Below the pieces are notes generated by a model, which was given only the letters and a program-made list of their open reading frames with translations, was not told the DNA's origin and did no database searches. From IMG/VR virus record IMGVR_UViG_3300005253_000465, positions 1 through 45,213 of that record: 45,213 nucleotides of DNA; one strand, 5' to 3'. This DNA comes from a virus. Made by a program: the position numbers and the translations under genes. This document shows positions 24,729 to 32,584 of this stretch, one piece after another. The stretch's first letter is position 1. Every line of letters begins with the position of its first letter.

Positions 24729-27101
24729 ATGAAGAAGCTATTAAATATAATTTTAATCGTTCTGATGCTGGTACTGGCTTGGGGCAGCTCGGCTTTTGCA
24801 CACGGGCCACGCAGGACGGTTGACCTTTCGAACCTGGTCTTGACTGGGAATCTAACTATACCAGATGACGCCTGGATCGGCCTGGGAGCTGCAGCCTGTC
24901 GCGGAGAATTCGACAATCAGACAATAGACGAGTTCAATCTGCTGGATTGTAACGTCGGAATTAACACCTCAACTCCGGCGGGTTTGCTCCACGTAGTGCT
25001 CGCTGCCGGTAGACCCGTCATATTCGGTGGAGATACCCTCGCCACAGTAACCGGAGTCTCTGGCACCGACGCTACTCCAACCGTTCTGACCGTTAGCAGC
25101 ACTAATGGTGTAGCTGAAGACGATGCAGTTATCATCAATTCCGGAACCAATGCCACGGTCGGAACCTACTGGGTGACAGCGGTTGCAGTTGACGCGACCG
25201 TCACCCTGGATCGAAACGCCAGCTCCACTGGGGCTATTTCGGCAGCAAGTATAACTTATATAAACGATCCTCTGATAATCGAATCCGGTTCTGGAAGTGG
25301 GGAACCGAGGATTATTTTGCCTACGCAAAATGATGCCGCTACTCCGACCTTGGCATTCGGTGATGGGGATACAGGGCTTTATGAACAAAGTGATGATGTT
25401 CTAGGTTTTAGTCTTGGGGGTATTCGCTATGCAACCCTTTCTTCTTTTGCATTTTTTAGAGAGGGCGTTGGAGTCGGTTGGTCTTTACAGATGAATTTAG
25501 GCTCATCAACAAGTCCTGTTTATGCTATTAATAATGATACGAATACGGGTGTCGGTTATACCAGTACAGACACCCTCTCCCTCATCGCCGGTGGGGTTGA
25601 AGCCCAACGTCTAACCGAAGCCTCTCGGACAATCGAGTCTAACGCCTCGGTCTGCCAGGACAACAGTGGTGTAGAGTTAAAGACTGTTGTTGCTCATGGT
25701 CTCGCCGTGGATGATGTGGTACAGGTAGCGGGATCTTTTTGCACAGGGCTTTCTGCATCTACAAACTATTATGTTCTAGCCGTGGGTAGTACCACGACTG
25801 CAACACTGTCCGCATCCAGGGGTGGAAGCATTATCCCTTACCAGGATACAGGTACGGCATTTACCTCTTATGAGATGGAGATTACCATAAATTTTTATGG
25901 CCCTGTAGGGGAATACTTGGAAATCTACGGCGATGAACCTGTTCTGCGTCTTCGTGATTCGGGAGCCACAGCTGATGCGACTGCAGCATATTTAGAATTT
26001 GGAGGCACAGATGCTGGGTCTTGGGTTAGAACAGGATATGTGGGAGACTCAAGCGGGGGAAATACACACATACATCTTTGGGCAGAAATCGGTGATTTGC
26101 ACCTTGGAGATTCTTCCGGAAGTGATGTGTTAGTACTAACCGGTGGTAACGCTTTTTTTAACGGTTTTGTGTATGCTTCAACCTTTGCAAATAGGACAGC
26201 TGGTGATGATCTCTTATTGTCCCCTCAAGGTACAGACCAAACTATGATAGAAGTTGACTCTAGGTCAGCTTTACTTGCAGGGAATAAAACTAAATTAGGT
26301 ACTTGGGCCGGCGACGGAGTATCTAATGGAACCGCAACTATTACGGATGTTGGCGGAGCTGCTCACGGGCTTTCGCTTGCTGCTGGGGACTTGGTAAATA
26401 TCACAAATACGGGCGAAGCAGGAGATATAGGCTTCTATCGAATTGTAACAGCTGGGGCAACAAATGTTGTCCTGGATAGAACTTTAACTGGAAGCAATTC
26501 AGACCTTACTGTCGTCTTTTACAAAGACGTAATCGGTCTCTTCGCCACCGACGGCACAAACGGCCAGCGGATAATGAATTACTCTCACCAAGATAAGCCC
26601 TTGCAGATTGGAGGGGATACACTGGCGGCTACCGGGCATAGTCTTGGATCTGAAGATGTGCTGATTGGGGGCACTTTGTTTGAGGTTAACGCCCAGGCTT
26701 ATTTTGATGCTGATGTTGTTATTGAAAGCGAAATAAACACCGTTGGTTGGACAGATTATGGCGGAACTTCAACGATAGTTGGATGGGCAGCAACTCCTAC
26801 AAAAAATATTTGGTATAAAAAAATTGGCAATCTTGTATTCGTAAATTATTATATTACTGGAACTAGCAATGCTACAAATGTGACTTTTACACTTCCGTAT
26901 ACAACTAAAAACTCAACTCAAGCAAATATCGCATCTGCTGCTAGAGTAACTGACAATGGTACTCTTTCAGGAACAAGCGGATTGCTTTATTTAACTGCGA
27001 ATTCAAACACTGCTGCTGTATATACTGGATGGGATGCAGCCGCTTGGACAAATTCAGGTACTAAAACTGTACAAGGACAATTTTGGTATGAAGCTCAGTA
27101 A
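24729..27101 (+). CDS. Large fibre-like protein with signal peptide
   Basis: 790 residues from ATG 24729 (an in-frame extension to 24615 overlaps the previous gene). N-terminal Sec signal (KKLLNIILIVLMLVLAWG then SSAFAH). The body is beta-rich and low in charge, with the phage fibre signature GDGDTGLYEQSDDVLGF at about residue 210 and repeats of AGDLVNITNTG type. Composition shifts to AT-rich after about 25.4 kb, suggesting acquisition in pieces. Tail fibre or surface adhesin; the signal peptide is unusual for a fibre. Confidence 0.65.
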   Translation: MKKLLNIILIVLMLVLAWGSSAFAHGPRRTVDLSNLVLTGNLTIPDDAWIGLGAAACRGEFDNQTIDEFNLLDCNVGINTSTPAGLLHVVLAAGRPVIFGGDTLATVTGVSGTDATPTVLTVSSTNGVAEDDAVIINSGTNATVGTYWVTAVAVDATVTLDRNASSTGAISAASITYINDPLIIESGSGSGEPRIILPTQNDAATPTLAFGDGDTGLYEQSDDVLGFSLGGIRYATLSSFAFFREGVGVGWSLQMNLGSSTSPVYAINNDTNTGVGYTSTDTLSLIAGGVEAQRLTEASRTIESNASVCQDNSGVELKTVVAHGLAVDDVVQVAGSFCTGLSASTNYYVLAVGSTTTATLSASRGGSIIPYQDTGTAFTSYEMEITINFYGPVGEYLEIYGDEPVLRLRDSGATADATAAYLEFGGTDAGSWVRTGYVGDSSGGNTHIHLWAEIGDLHLGDSSGSDVLVLTGGNAFFNGFVYASTFANRTAGDDLLLSPQGTDQTMIEVDSRSALLAGNKTKLGTWAGDGVSNGTATITDVGGAAHGLSLAAGDLVNITNTGEAGDIGFYRIVTAGATNVVLDRTLTGSNSDLTVVFYKDVIGLFATDGTNGQRIMNYSHQDKPLQIGGDTLAATGHSLGSEDVLIGGTLFEVNAQAYFDADVVIESEINTVGWTDYGGTSTIVGWAATPTKNIWYKKIGNLVFVNYYITGTSNATNVTFTLPYTTKNSTQANIASAARVTDNGTLSGTSGLLYLTANSNTAAVYTGWDAAAWTNSGTKTVQGQFWYEAQ

Positions 27102-27156
27102 GCTTATAGTGACTTATGAGCAGTAATTACTTATAAAGCATTTTAAAGGAGAAACT

Positions 27157-27468
27157 ATGAAAAACCTATTTATGATAGCAATGATTGTTTTGTCTTTGTC
27201 GCTCGCCACAGGCTCATCGGCCGCTGATGTGGAGTTGAAAATTACGGTCCCGGATGCCTGGGTTGATGTTACGATAGCGGCTATAAATTCAAAATGGCCG
27301 AAACCGGCTGGAATCACCCAAAAGAAGTGGGCCGAAACCCAGATAAGAACTTGGCTGCGGAATATAGTTGGGGCCTACAAAAGAAATCTGGATCGAAGCG
27401 CTGCTCTGGATGCTGGCGGATACGTTGAAACCCGTGACGATGATATTCCGATTGAGATAAACCCGTAA
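27157..27468 (+). CDS. Small secreted protein
   Basis: 103 residues. Signal peptide (MKNLFMIAMIVLSLSLATG, SSAADVEL) then a short mature domain (about 78 residues) with VTIAAINSKWPKPAGITQKKW. AAAGGAG start. Not recognised; follows the fibre gene and resembles phage proteins annotated only as hypothetical. Confidence 0.55.
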   Translation: MKNLFMIAMIVLSLSLATGSSAADVELKITVPDAWVDVTIAAINSKWPKPAGITQKKWAETQIRTWLRNIVGAYKRNLDRSAALDAGGYVETRDDDIPIEINP

Positions 27469-27493
27469 TAATTCATAAAAAAGGAGGTAAGTC

Positions 27494-28060
27494 ATGCGTA
27501 GATTTTTATTCTATTATATTTTAGGGATGATCTTATTGGTCGTAGTGGTGAGTGTAGCTTATTCTCAAGAGCAAAAGCCGCTTACGCAGGAGAAGAGGAT
27601 TGAGAACCTGACTCGATCTCTCCTCAATATGAAATTTAATTTCGCTGAAGAAAAGGCACTATTTGCTAAAGAAAAGAATATGAATGCCAGTGAGATGAAA
27701 ATAACTGTTCAATTGCAGGATCAGGTTATGCGTCTTCAGAATCAGGCAGCCAAACTTGAGAAGAAATTGAAACGGGTTAATGAACAATCAAGCAAGAAAG
27801 TAGAGGAGTATGAGAAAAGGCTCGGGGAATCTAACGGAGAAATTGTACTCCTTGCGAGTAATCTGGAAAAGCTGAATCAAAAATACGGCGTTTTGCTGAT
27901 TCAATCCCAGGAATTAATGACTGAGAAGATAGAGCTTGAAGAAAAACTTAAAATAGCCAATGCCTGGATTGTACAACTGGAGATGAAAGCCGTAGAGATA
28001 CATCCCTATGATGTTGCGCCTGGAGAAGCGATAGATGTTCCGAAGGATGACGGGACATAA
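27494..28060 (+). CDS. Membrane-anchored coiled-coil protein, candidate i-spanin
   Basis: 188 residues: a single N-terminal hydrophobic segment (FYYILGMILLVVVVSVAYS), possibly uncleaved as a signal anchor, followed by a long periplasmic coiled coil (about 40-160, rich in E, K, L and Q). This is the layout of Rz-type inner-membrane spanin subunits, and the next gene is a tiny lipoprotein as expected for the outer partner. Length is comparable to lambda Rz (153). Spanins fuse inner and outer membranes in the last lysis step. AGGAGG start. No homology claimed. Confidence 0.5.
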   Translation: MRRFLFYYILGMILLVVVVSVAYSQEQKPLTQEKRIENLTRSLLNMKFNFAEEKALFAKEKNMNASEMKITVQLQDQVMRLQNQAAKLEKKLKRVNEQSSKKVEEYEKRLGESNGEIVLLASNLEKLNQKYGVLLIQSQELMTEKIELEEKLKIANAWIVQLEMKAVEIHPYDVAPGEAIDVPKDDGT

Positions 28061-28081
28061 CGATAAGTTGATAGAGGAGAA

Positions 28082-28255
28082 ATGAAAATGAAAAGACTAA
28101 TTTTAATATTAATTGTACTCGGTTTTGTTTTGGTAACAGCTTGCTCCGGTCCACAAAGGATCAAACTTAGCAGTTGCTTGGAAAATGAAGGAGTGAAAAC
28201 GGATTGTCGCACTTTTGAAATTGAGGGAGAGATCGATATAATTCCAATTCTTTAA
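28082..28255 (+). CDS. Tiny lipoprotein, candidate o-spanin
   Basis: 57 residues from ATG 28082 (ATG 28088 is an alternative), behind GAGGAG. Hydrophobic leader LILILIVLGFVLVTAC ends in a lipobox (VTAC); the acylated Cys begins a short mature peptide of about 40 residues with two more cysteines. Size and position directly after a coiled-coil membrane protein suit an Rz1-like outer-membrane subunit, although it is not proline-rich like Rz1. Alternatively an accessory surface lipoprotein. Confidence 0.5.
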   Translation: MKMKRLILILIVLGFVLVTACSGPQRIKLSSCLENEGVKTDCRTFEIEGEIDIIPIL

Positions 28256-28282
28256 AATGAACACATTATACGAGGTAGCACT

Positions 28283-28537
28283 ATGAGGGGCTGTACAGGT
28301 TGGCCGGAAGGCAATTGGCATGATTGTTGTGTTCAGCATGACCTTGATTATGAAGCAGGCGGGGATATTTGGGCAAAGATCAAATGCGATCATAAACTTG
28401 GGCGGTGTGTTGCTGGAAAATGTTCGATGCTCCTTGGATTGCTTATGTTCGTTGGAGTTTTGATTCTTGGTCTTGGGCCATGGTATCAGCATAGATGGTA
28501 TCAATGGAGAGCAAAAAAAGGGGCACGGAAAAAATGA
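28283..28537 (+). CDS. Phospholipase A2-like membrane protein
   Basis: 84 residues. Residues 3-32 carry a secretory PLA2-type active-site signature: GCTGWPEGNW, then DCCVQHDLDY (C15-C16, catalytic His19-Asp20, Tyr23), then paired cysteines (CDHKLGRC). Residues about 47-65 are a membrane helix (LLGLLMFVGVLILGLG) followed by a basic tail. The order suggests the PLA2-like part faces the periplasm. It could hydrolyse envelope phospholipids during lysis or entry. Much shorter than animal PLA2, so it may be a minimal or degenerate enzyme; activity is inference. Confidence 0.7.
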   Translation: MRGCTGWPEGNWHDCCVQHDLDYEAGGDIWAKIKCDHKLGRCVAGKCSMLLGLLMFVGVLILGLGPWYQHRWYQWRAKKGARKK

Positions 28538-29307
28538 CAACACAAATTAAGGTTGTTGGAAAGTGTGTTAAGCGGAGCTGGGAAATCCTATTATCCATTG
28601 CGATCGCAATCATCTTGTTTGCCGGGATAGCATTCGCTGATATCCCAAGTTGGTTTAATTCTGAGGAGTACCTAAAAGCTAATCCCGACGTTGCGGCCGA
28701 TGGCTACTATGGTAGCCATCCATTTGAGCATTTTCTGTCGTCTGGATATCCAGAGCAGCGTACATGGCAAGGAGATCCGAAGCCGCCAGTAGCACCTCAG
28801 CCACCTAAGCCAGACCCTCCGAAACCAGACCCCCCGAAACCGGGTCCAATTGGCCCGAAGACTCATACCGTCTGGGTTGATAAGTTCAGCGGGTATGAAA
28901 AGACCACCAAGTTCAGCAGTTCCGGCGACAATCCCGAATTTAAACGGTTCGGGGCGGTTGAGTTTGGATATTGGCCTGGAAGTGATAGGCGGTACGTCTA
29001 CAATACGAAATACCGTAAGAACGGAGTAGGCCATGTCGAGTATCACCCGGGATTGACCGGAAGATATGAGATCCGGTGGTATTTCCGAAAAACCGAAAAC
29101 CGCGCAAAAACGGCAGTCAATGTCAGGGTGGTAAGATCCGATGGGACCAAAGATCTAAAAGCTGTATCGCAGTACGCCGCCAAAGCTGTATACACAAGCG
29201 TCGTTATCGGTACGGTGGATTTGACTGCGGGTGACTATATCAGCGTTATGCCGGGCGATCGGAGATCGATCTCGTTCGGAAAAATGGTTTTCAAAAGGGT
29301 GACATAA
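28534..29307 (+). CDS. Exported multidomain protein with proline-rich linker
   Basis: 257 residues from ATG 28534, overlapping the PLA2-like stop (ATGA). A membrane segment/signal (ILLSIAIAIILFAGIAFA) is followed by a motif known from surface and secreted proteins (FNSEEYLKANPDVAADGY, then PFEHFLSSGYPEQR). Next come a linker of PKPDPP repeats (about 85-105) and a beta-sandwich C-terminal domain (105-257). Probably anchored in or exported across the inner membrane. Specific function unknown. Confidence 0.55.
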   Translation: MTTQIKVVGKCVKRSWEILLSIAIAIILFAGIAFADIPSWFNSEEYLKANPDVAADGYYGSHPFEHFLSSGYPEQRTWQGDPKPPVAPQPPKPDPPKPDPPKPGPIGPKTHTVWVDKFSGYEKTTKFSSSGDNPEFKRFGAVEFGYWPGSDRRYVYNTKYRKNGVGHVEYHPGLTGRYEIRWYFRKTENRAKTAVNVRVVRSDGTKDLKAVSQYAAKAVYTSVVIGTVDLTAGDYISVMPGDRRSISFGKMVFKRVT

Positions 29308-29594
29308 TGCCAGAGAAAATCTGTGATGTTCCGTGCCCGGTGGTTGATGACAAGTTGGAGAAGGTGTGGCTAGCAATAGGCAAAAGGGTTTCTCTTCTTG
29401 TGTTTTTCTCTATTATAGGAGGCTTGTTAGTCATAGCTATCTATTTTGGGGAGGGTATTGGTCGACGGCAAGAACAGGTAGCTCTCCAACAAGGAAAAAC
29501 CTTTGGTGCCCTGATTGATATCCAGAAAAGTGTTAGTGAAATTAAAGGAGAGCTAAAGCATCTGAACGGGCGTGCTAAGCGTGATAGGAGATAA
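29307..29594 (+). CDS. Small membrane protein, holin/XhlA-like candidate
   Basis: 95 residues: charged N-terminus, one clear membrane helix (SLLVFFSIIGGLLVIAIYF, about 29-48), and a helical amphipathic C-terminus (KSVSEIKGELKHLNGRAK). This layout is seen in class III holins and XhlA-type holin-associated proteins. It lies in the lysis block (spanins, PLA2-like, endolysin). It is the best holin candidate in the window, but without family motifs. Confidence 0.4.
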   Translation: MPEKICDVPCPVVDDKLEKVWLAIGKRVSLLVFFSIIGGLLVIAIYFGEGIGRRQEQVALQQGKTFGALIDIQKSVSEIKGELKHLNGRAKRDRR

Positions 29595-29596
29595 AA

Positions 29597-30436
29597 ATGG
29601 CGATATTATTTGAAAAAAACTTTGAGGACGGGAACTTGGAAGGTTGGAGGATTAACGGCCTGACTCCAACAGTGACATCTGAGATTTTGGCCAGAGTTGG
29701 AACGAAGTGCATGAAATCTCACTTACTTGCGGGAGAAACTCGTTCAGAAGTTAGAATGCCAGGCCTTTTAAATGCGGTTGGGAATGAATACTGGTATGGT
29801 TTTAGCGTTTACTTGCCGGAGCCTTTTGAAACTAATTCAGCATGGGAGCACGTTGCTAATTGGCATGGATATCCCGATTTTGGTATAGGAGAGGGTTATT
29901 TTGGGCAAGGTGCTCCACTGCAAATAAGTACTGCTCATCCACAAACCGCACCTGGATGGTCCGTGAGGGTTCGTTGGGATTCAAAACCAAACTCAACTCC
30001 GGGCGGTGTGCCGGATATAGAAGGGCAAGCCTTTTATGAGTTTGGAACATATGAAACAGATGTCTGGACTGATTGGGTGTTTCATATCAAGTGGGAGTAT
30101 GATGAGACCGGCCTTCTTGTGATATGGAAAAATGGGGATAAGGTTTTAACTCGTAATGGTCCAAACTGCTACAATGATGAATTTGGTCCATATTTCAAGA
30201 TGGGCATATACCGGGCGGGTAGAAGTGCTGGTGCTGCCCGCACGATTTACCATGATGAGTTTAAAATGGCAGATGCTGATAGCATTTACGAAGACGTGGC
30301 TCCAGGCGGGAAGCCTCCTGAGCCCGAGCCCAAACCGCCTGTTTCCAGGACCGCCAACATAATTATCAACATCCCGGCAACTCAAATCTTAGCCACAATT
30401 GACTGGACTGCCCCTGCCAAAGAGGACGAAAAATGA
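29597..30436 (+). CDS. Polysaccharide lyase-like depolymerase
   Basis: 279 residues. Pattern of the PL family with heparin-lyase-I-like jelly-roll fold (Pfam polysaccharide lyase PF14099 type): YWYGFSVYLPEPFE, then WEHVANWHGYPD, then DWVFHIKWEYDETGLLVIW, KNGDKV and GPYFKMGIYRAG. C-terminal tail (about 230-279) is a proline-rich linker and a hydrophobic beta patch (NIIINIPATQILATIDW). It would cleave uronic-acid-type polysaccharide of capsule, biofilm or sediment mucus. No signal peptide, so probably released at lysis or carried on the virion. GGAGAT start. Confidence 0.75.
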   Translation: MAILFEKNFEDGNLEGWRINGLTPTVTSEILARVGTKCMKSHLLAGETRSEVRMPGLLNAVGNEYWYGFSVYLPEPFETNSAWEHVANWHGYPDFGIGEGYFGQGAPLQISTAHPQTAPGWSVRVRWDSKPNSTPGGVPDIEGQAFYEFGTYETDVWTDWVFHIKWEYDETGLLVIWKNGDKVLTRNGPNCYNDEFGPYFKMGIYRAGRSAGAARTIYHDEFKMADADSIYEDVAPGGKPPEPEPKPPVSRTANIIINIPATQILATIDWTAPAKEDEK

Positions 30437-30993
30437 AAAAGCTATTCGTTATATTGTTCGCTCTCTCCATCCTGCTTGTCGGATGCACCAAAGAGACAAT
30501 ACCATATGGAGTGAGCGTAAAAGACGGTGTTGGATTTTTCACCTTTGAGGGTCCATTGACCTCAAGGTATTTGCCGGGAGCGCTCGAATATTTTTCCACG
30601 CATGGTATCAAGCGGGTCGTTATGGAGATGCACTCGCCTGGAGGGAGCTTTTATGAGATGTGGCGCATAATTGCCTGGATGGAGGCATATGATAATATTG
30701 AATACGAGACGAGAACTTACAGCCTGGCCGGGTCCGCGGGCCTTATTGTTTTTCTTGCAGGCGATATACGTCTGATATCACATTATCCTACTTTTATGTG
30801 GCATAACGTTCAAAGTTATGTGCCCGAAGAAGTTAAAAAGTTCTATAATGAGCGAAACAATACCTATTTCGCCTCTAGAACAGGCTTAACAGTAGAACAG
30901 ATTCAAGAGAAAATTGAGAGCGCTGGAGGGGATTGGTACTTCGGAGCTAAGGAAGCGATCGCCCTTGGAATCGCTCATGGGTATATCGAATAA
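30433..30993 (+). CDS. ClpP-fold serine protease lipoprotein
   Basis: 186 residues. Lipobox LVGC with the acylated cysteine at 18 follows a signal peptide. The mature part has a ClpP/crotonase-fold pattern: HSPGG (67-71), AGSAG with nucleophile Ser101, MWHN with His124, and GGDWYFGAKEA whose Asp aligns with the ClpP acid residue. All three catalytic residues are present. ClpP is normally a cytoplasmic 14-mer that works with an ATPase; a lipid-anchored single-gene version on a phage is unusual. Possible roles are cleaving envelope or exported phage proteins. ATGA overlap with the lyase gene. Confidence 0.7.
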   Translation: MKKLFVILFALSILLVGCTKETIPYGVSVKDGVGFFTFEGPLTSRYLPGALEYFSTHGIKRVVMEMHSPGGSFYEMWRIIAWMEAYDNIEYETRTYSLAGSAGLIVFLAGDIRLISHYPTFMWHNVQSYVPEEVKKFYNERNNTYFASRTGLTVEQIQEKIESAGGDWYFGAKEAIALGIAHGYIE

Positions 30994-31337
30994 TGATTAC
31001 AGTTAAAGATATAAAAGTCTTGCGGGGATTGATGGAGGTCCCTGCCGTGGGAGTTCTGATGGATATTGTAGAGTGGATCTATGATGAACACGATCAAAAC
31101 CATGTTATAACATCAGGTTTTCGTAGAGAAGATGCAGGGGTCCACGGGCAAAATCCTCTTAGGGGTTTAGACCTCCGCTCTCGAATTTATTCAGATCCGA
31201 ACCGGCTTTGCCGCTTGGTTAATGACCGATGGGAATACGATGGGAAAAGGCCGGAGAAGGTGTGTGCGTTGCTTCACGGGATTGGCCTGAATGAGCACAT
31301 TCACCTTCAAGTGCATCTCGGGACAAGGCTGAGATGA
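30993..31337 (+). CDS. M15-type peptidase, probable endolysin
   Basis: 114 residues. Zinc-ligand pattern of M15/hedgehog-type peptidases: VITSGFRRED, VHGQNPLRGLDLRS (His51, Asp60), and EHIHLQVH (His102/His104). These enzymes cut the peptide cross-links of peptidoglycan as L-alanyl-D-glutamate or DD-carboxypeptidases. No cell-wall-binding domain, as usual for Gram-negative phage endolysins. No signal peptide, so it would need a holin. Start is TAATG-coupled to the previous gene; a strong terminator follows. Confidence 0.8.
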   Translation: MITVKDIKVLRGLMEVPAVGVLMDIVEWIYDEHDQNHVITSGFRREDAGVHGQNPLRGLDLRSRIYSDPNRLCRLVNDRWEYDGKRPEKVCALLHGIGLNEHIHLQVHLGTRLR

Positions 31338-31410
31338 CCGGGCTGTTGCAGATCATGTTTGTTTTAACTTAGCCCTTCCATGGAGGGGGATTGTACCTCC
31401 TTTCCACATA

Positions 31411-31453
31411 CCGGCTATCTGTCAAGGGGTGTACTGGCACCCTGGATAGCCGG
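31411..31453 (+). terminator. Long stem-loop after the lysis operon
   Basis: CCGGCTATC (31411-31419) pairs with GATAGCCGG (31445-31453) around an inner AGGGGTG/CACCCT hairpin. No T run directly follows; acts probably with the terminator at 31461-31512. Confidence 0.55.
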
Positions 31454-31460
31454 GTCTCTA

Positions 31461-31512
31461 AAGCCCTGGATCCGGCGGAGTGATGAACCGCCCCAGGGCT
31501 TTTCCTTTTTTT
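31461..31512 (+). terminator. Strong Rho-independent terminator
   Basis: AAGCCCTGG pairs with CCAGGGCTT (31493-31501) and GGCGG with CCGCC inside the same stem, followed by a T-rich tract (TTTTCCTTTTTTT). This ends the late transcript. The gap 31338-31599 contains these two stem-loops, then an AT-rich stretch and a promoter, with no coding sequence. Confidence 0.9.
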
Positions 31513-31570
31513 GTTATATATAAGCCTCTATATGTGACCTTTTTTATTCCATTTTTATTAATAAAAAGAC

Positions 31571-31599
31571 TTGACAAATAATCATAAAGGGTTTATAGT
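31571..31599 (+). promoter_or_regulatory. Sigma70-type promoter of the pre-attP operon
   Basis: TTGACA (31571-31576), 17-nt spacer, TATAGT (31594-31599): a near-consensus promoter. The predicted start is about 31606, so the ATG at 31600 cannot serve this transcript and the gene most likely starts at 31651. Confidence 0.8.
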
Positions 31600-31650
31600 A
31601 TGAACATGAACGGGAAACAATATAACACAAATCAAAGAGGGGGCCCGACC

Positions 31651-32052
31651 ATGTCAAAAACAATTAAGCAGCAAACGGGCTGGAAAAGACCGCACAAGAA
31701 AGCAGTTTGCCAGGATTATCACGCCTTGATGGCGGTCCATGAATATGATTTTGATTTGGATAACCCGGAATTTTTAAATTATTTCATCGAGAGGACCGGA
31801 ATTTGTATCGGATCCGAAGAAAAGCCAGAGCTTGCCAGGTGGTTATTGATATCACCGAAGGCTGAAGGATGGTTGAGAACGTCCAAAGATTATAGATATA
31901 TCAAGTCGGGGGAAGTGGTGCCACTAGGCAAAGAGCGGGAAGGCGCTATCATCACAAATAAGATTTTAAAGGGTCGCATTCAAGATTGCTGGGAACTATT
32001 CGCGGAAAAATGGGAGATGGGGGTGCGAGATGACCAGAGGCGGCAAGCGTGA
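31651..32052 (+). CDS. Hypothetical protein of the pre-attP operon
   Basis: 133 residues from ATG 31651 (MSKTIKQQTGWKRPHKK), behind AGAGGGGG and downstream of a near-consensus promoter. Basic N-terminus, then acidic/aromatic mid part (HEYDFDLDNPEFLNYFIER) and a helical C-terminus. Promoter without a nearby phage operator suggests it can be made from a lysogen. Not recognised; an anti-host or anti-phage accessory role is possible but unproven. Confidence 0.5.
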   Translation: MSKTIKQQTGWKRPHKKAVCQDYHALMAVHEYDFDLDNPEFLNYFIERTGICIGSEEKPELARWLLISPKAEGWLRTSKDYRYIKSGEVVPLGKEREGAIITNKILKGRIQDCWELFAEKWEMGVRDDQRRQA

Positions 32053-32224
32053 AGGGGCCGGGCGGCCGCTCGGCTCCACGAAACCGAAAACCAAAACGAA
32101 GGTGACTTTCTGGTTGCCGACCTGGCTGTTTCGATTGCTGCAAAAGATGCCCGGATCACAAGGTAAAATCGTCGAGAGGGCGTTGATCGGGTTTTACAAG
32201 TTGAGAAGGAAGGGGAAAGCATGA
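32030..32224 (+). CDS. Small DNA-binding-like protein (GGxREGAGRP motif)
   Basis: 64 residues, strongly basic. The N-terminal GGKREGAGRPLGSTKPK is a motif known from many small phage and plasmid proteins. The helical end (FRLLQKMPGSQGKIVERALIGFY) is compatible with a ribbon-helix-helix. GGGGG start, overlapping both neighbours. Probably a small DNA-binding regulator. Confidence 0.55.
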   Translation: MTRGGKREGAGRPLGSTKPKTKTKVTFWLPTWLFRLLQKMPGSQGKIVERALIGFYKLRRKGKA

Positions 32225-32448
32225 TTCGAACTAAATTAGCAAAAAAGGTGCTCACGAAAAAAGAGCAAAGGCATTTAACAAAAGACGCCAACGTCCATTC
32301 AATGGCAACTTTCATACGAAGCCGAAAAAAACAAGATGAGATGAGAGAAGAATCACTTGCAAGAGGGGTGCCTATCGGGCTTGCAGAGCCATGTTGGGAT
32401 TGTGCCCATATTGCCGTAAAATTGACAGCGGGGGATGTCAATATCTGA
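32221..32448 (+). CDS. Hypothetical basic protein
   Basis: 75 residues, basic N-terminal two-thirds with helices (KKVLTKKEQRHLTKDANVHS), a CWDC pair near the C-terminus. ATGA overlap with the previous gene and AAGGAAG upstream. Ends 45 nt before the attP core, so it is the last gene before the attachment site. Not recognised. Confidence 0.5.
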   Translation: MIRTKLAKKVLTKKEQRHLTKDANVHSMATFIRSRKKQDEMREESLARGVPIGLAEPCWDCAHIAVKLTAGDVNI

Positions 32449-32492
32449 AATTATCGGGTTTCCGGAATATCGCGCAAACCCTTGCTGCCGCT

Positions 32493-32545
32493 TGGTCGGG
32501 ACGACTGGATTTGAACCAGCGACCCCAGCGTCCCGAACGCTGCGC
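32493..32545 (-). other. attP core: 3' part of a tRNA-Pro(CGG) gene
   Basis: On the minus strand these 53 nt read as the anticodon arm (stem CAGCG/CGCTG, loop TTCGGGA with anticodon CGG), variable region, T arm (CTGG, TTCAAAT, CCAG) and acceptor 3' strand ending in CCA. Upstream, where the D arm and 5' acceptor strand should be, similarity to tRNA-Pro stops. It abuts the integrase gene (40 nt from its stop) and has phage genes on both sides, as expected for attP. Integration would restore the host tRNA 3' end. A full tRNA gene is not present here. Confidence 0.85.
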
Positions 32546-32584
32546 CCGGCTGGCAGGACCTTATTTTAAAGGGTTTAGGGCGAT

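Noticed and set aside
24729-27101. Possible diversity-generating retroelement target in the fibre-like gene
   Set aside because: No reverse transcriptase gene and no adenine-mutated template repeat near the 3' end anywhere in the window.
31600-31650. ATG 31600 as the start of the pre-attP gene
   Set aside because: It directly follows the -10 box of the predicted promoter, upstream of the expected transcription start, and has no ribosome site.
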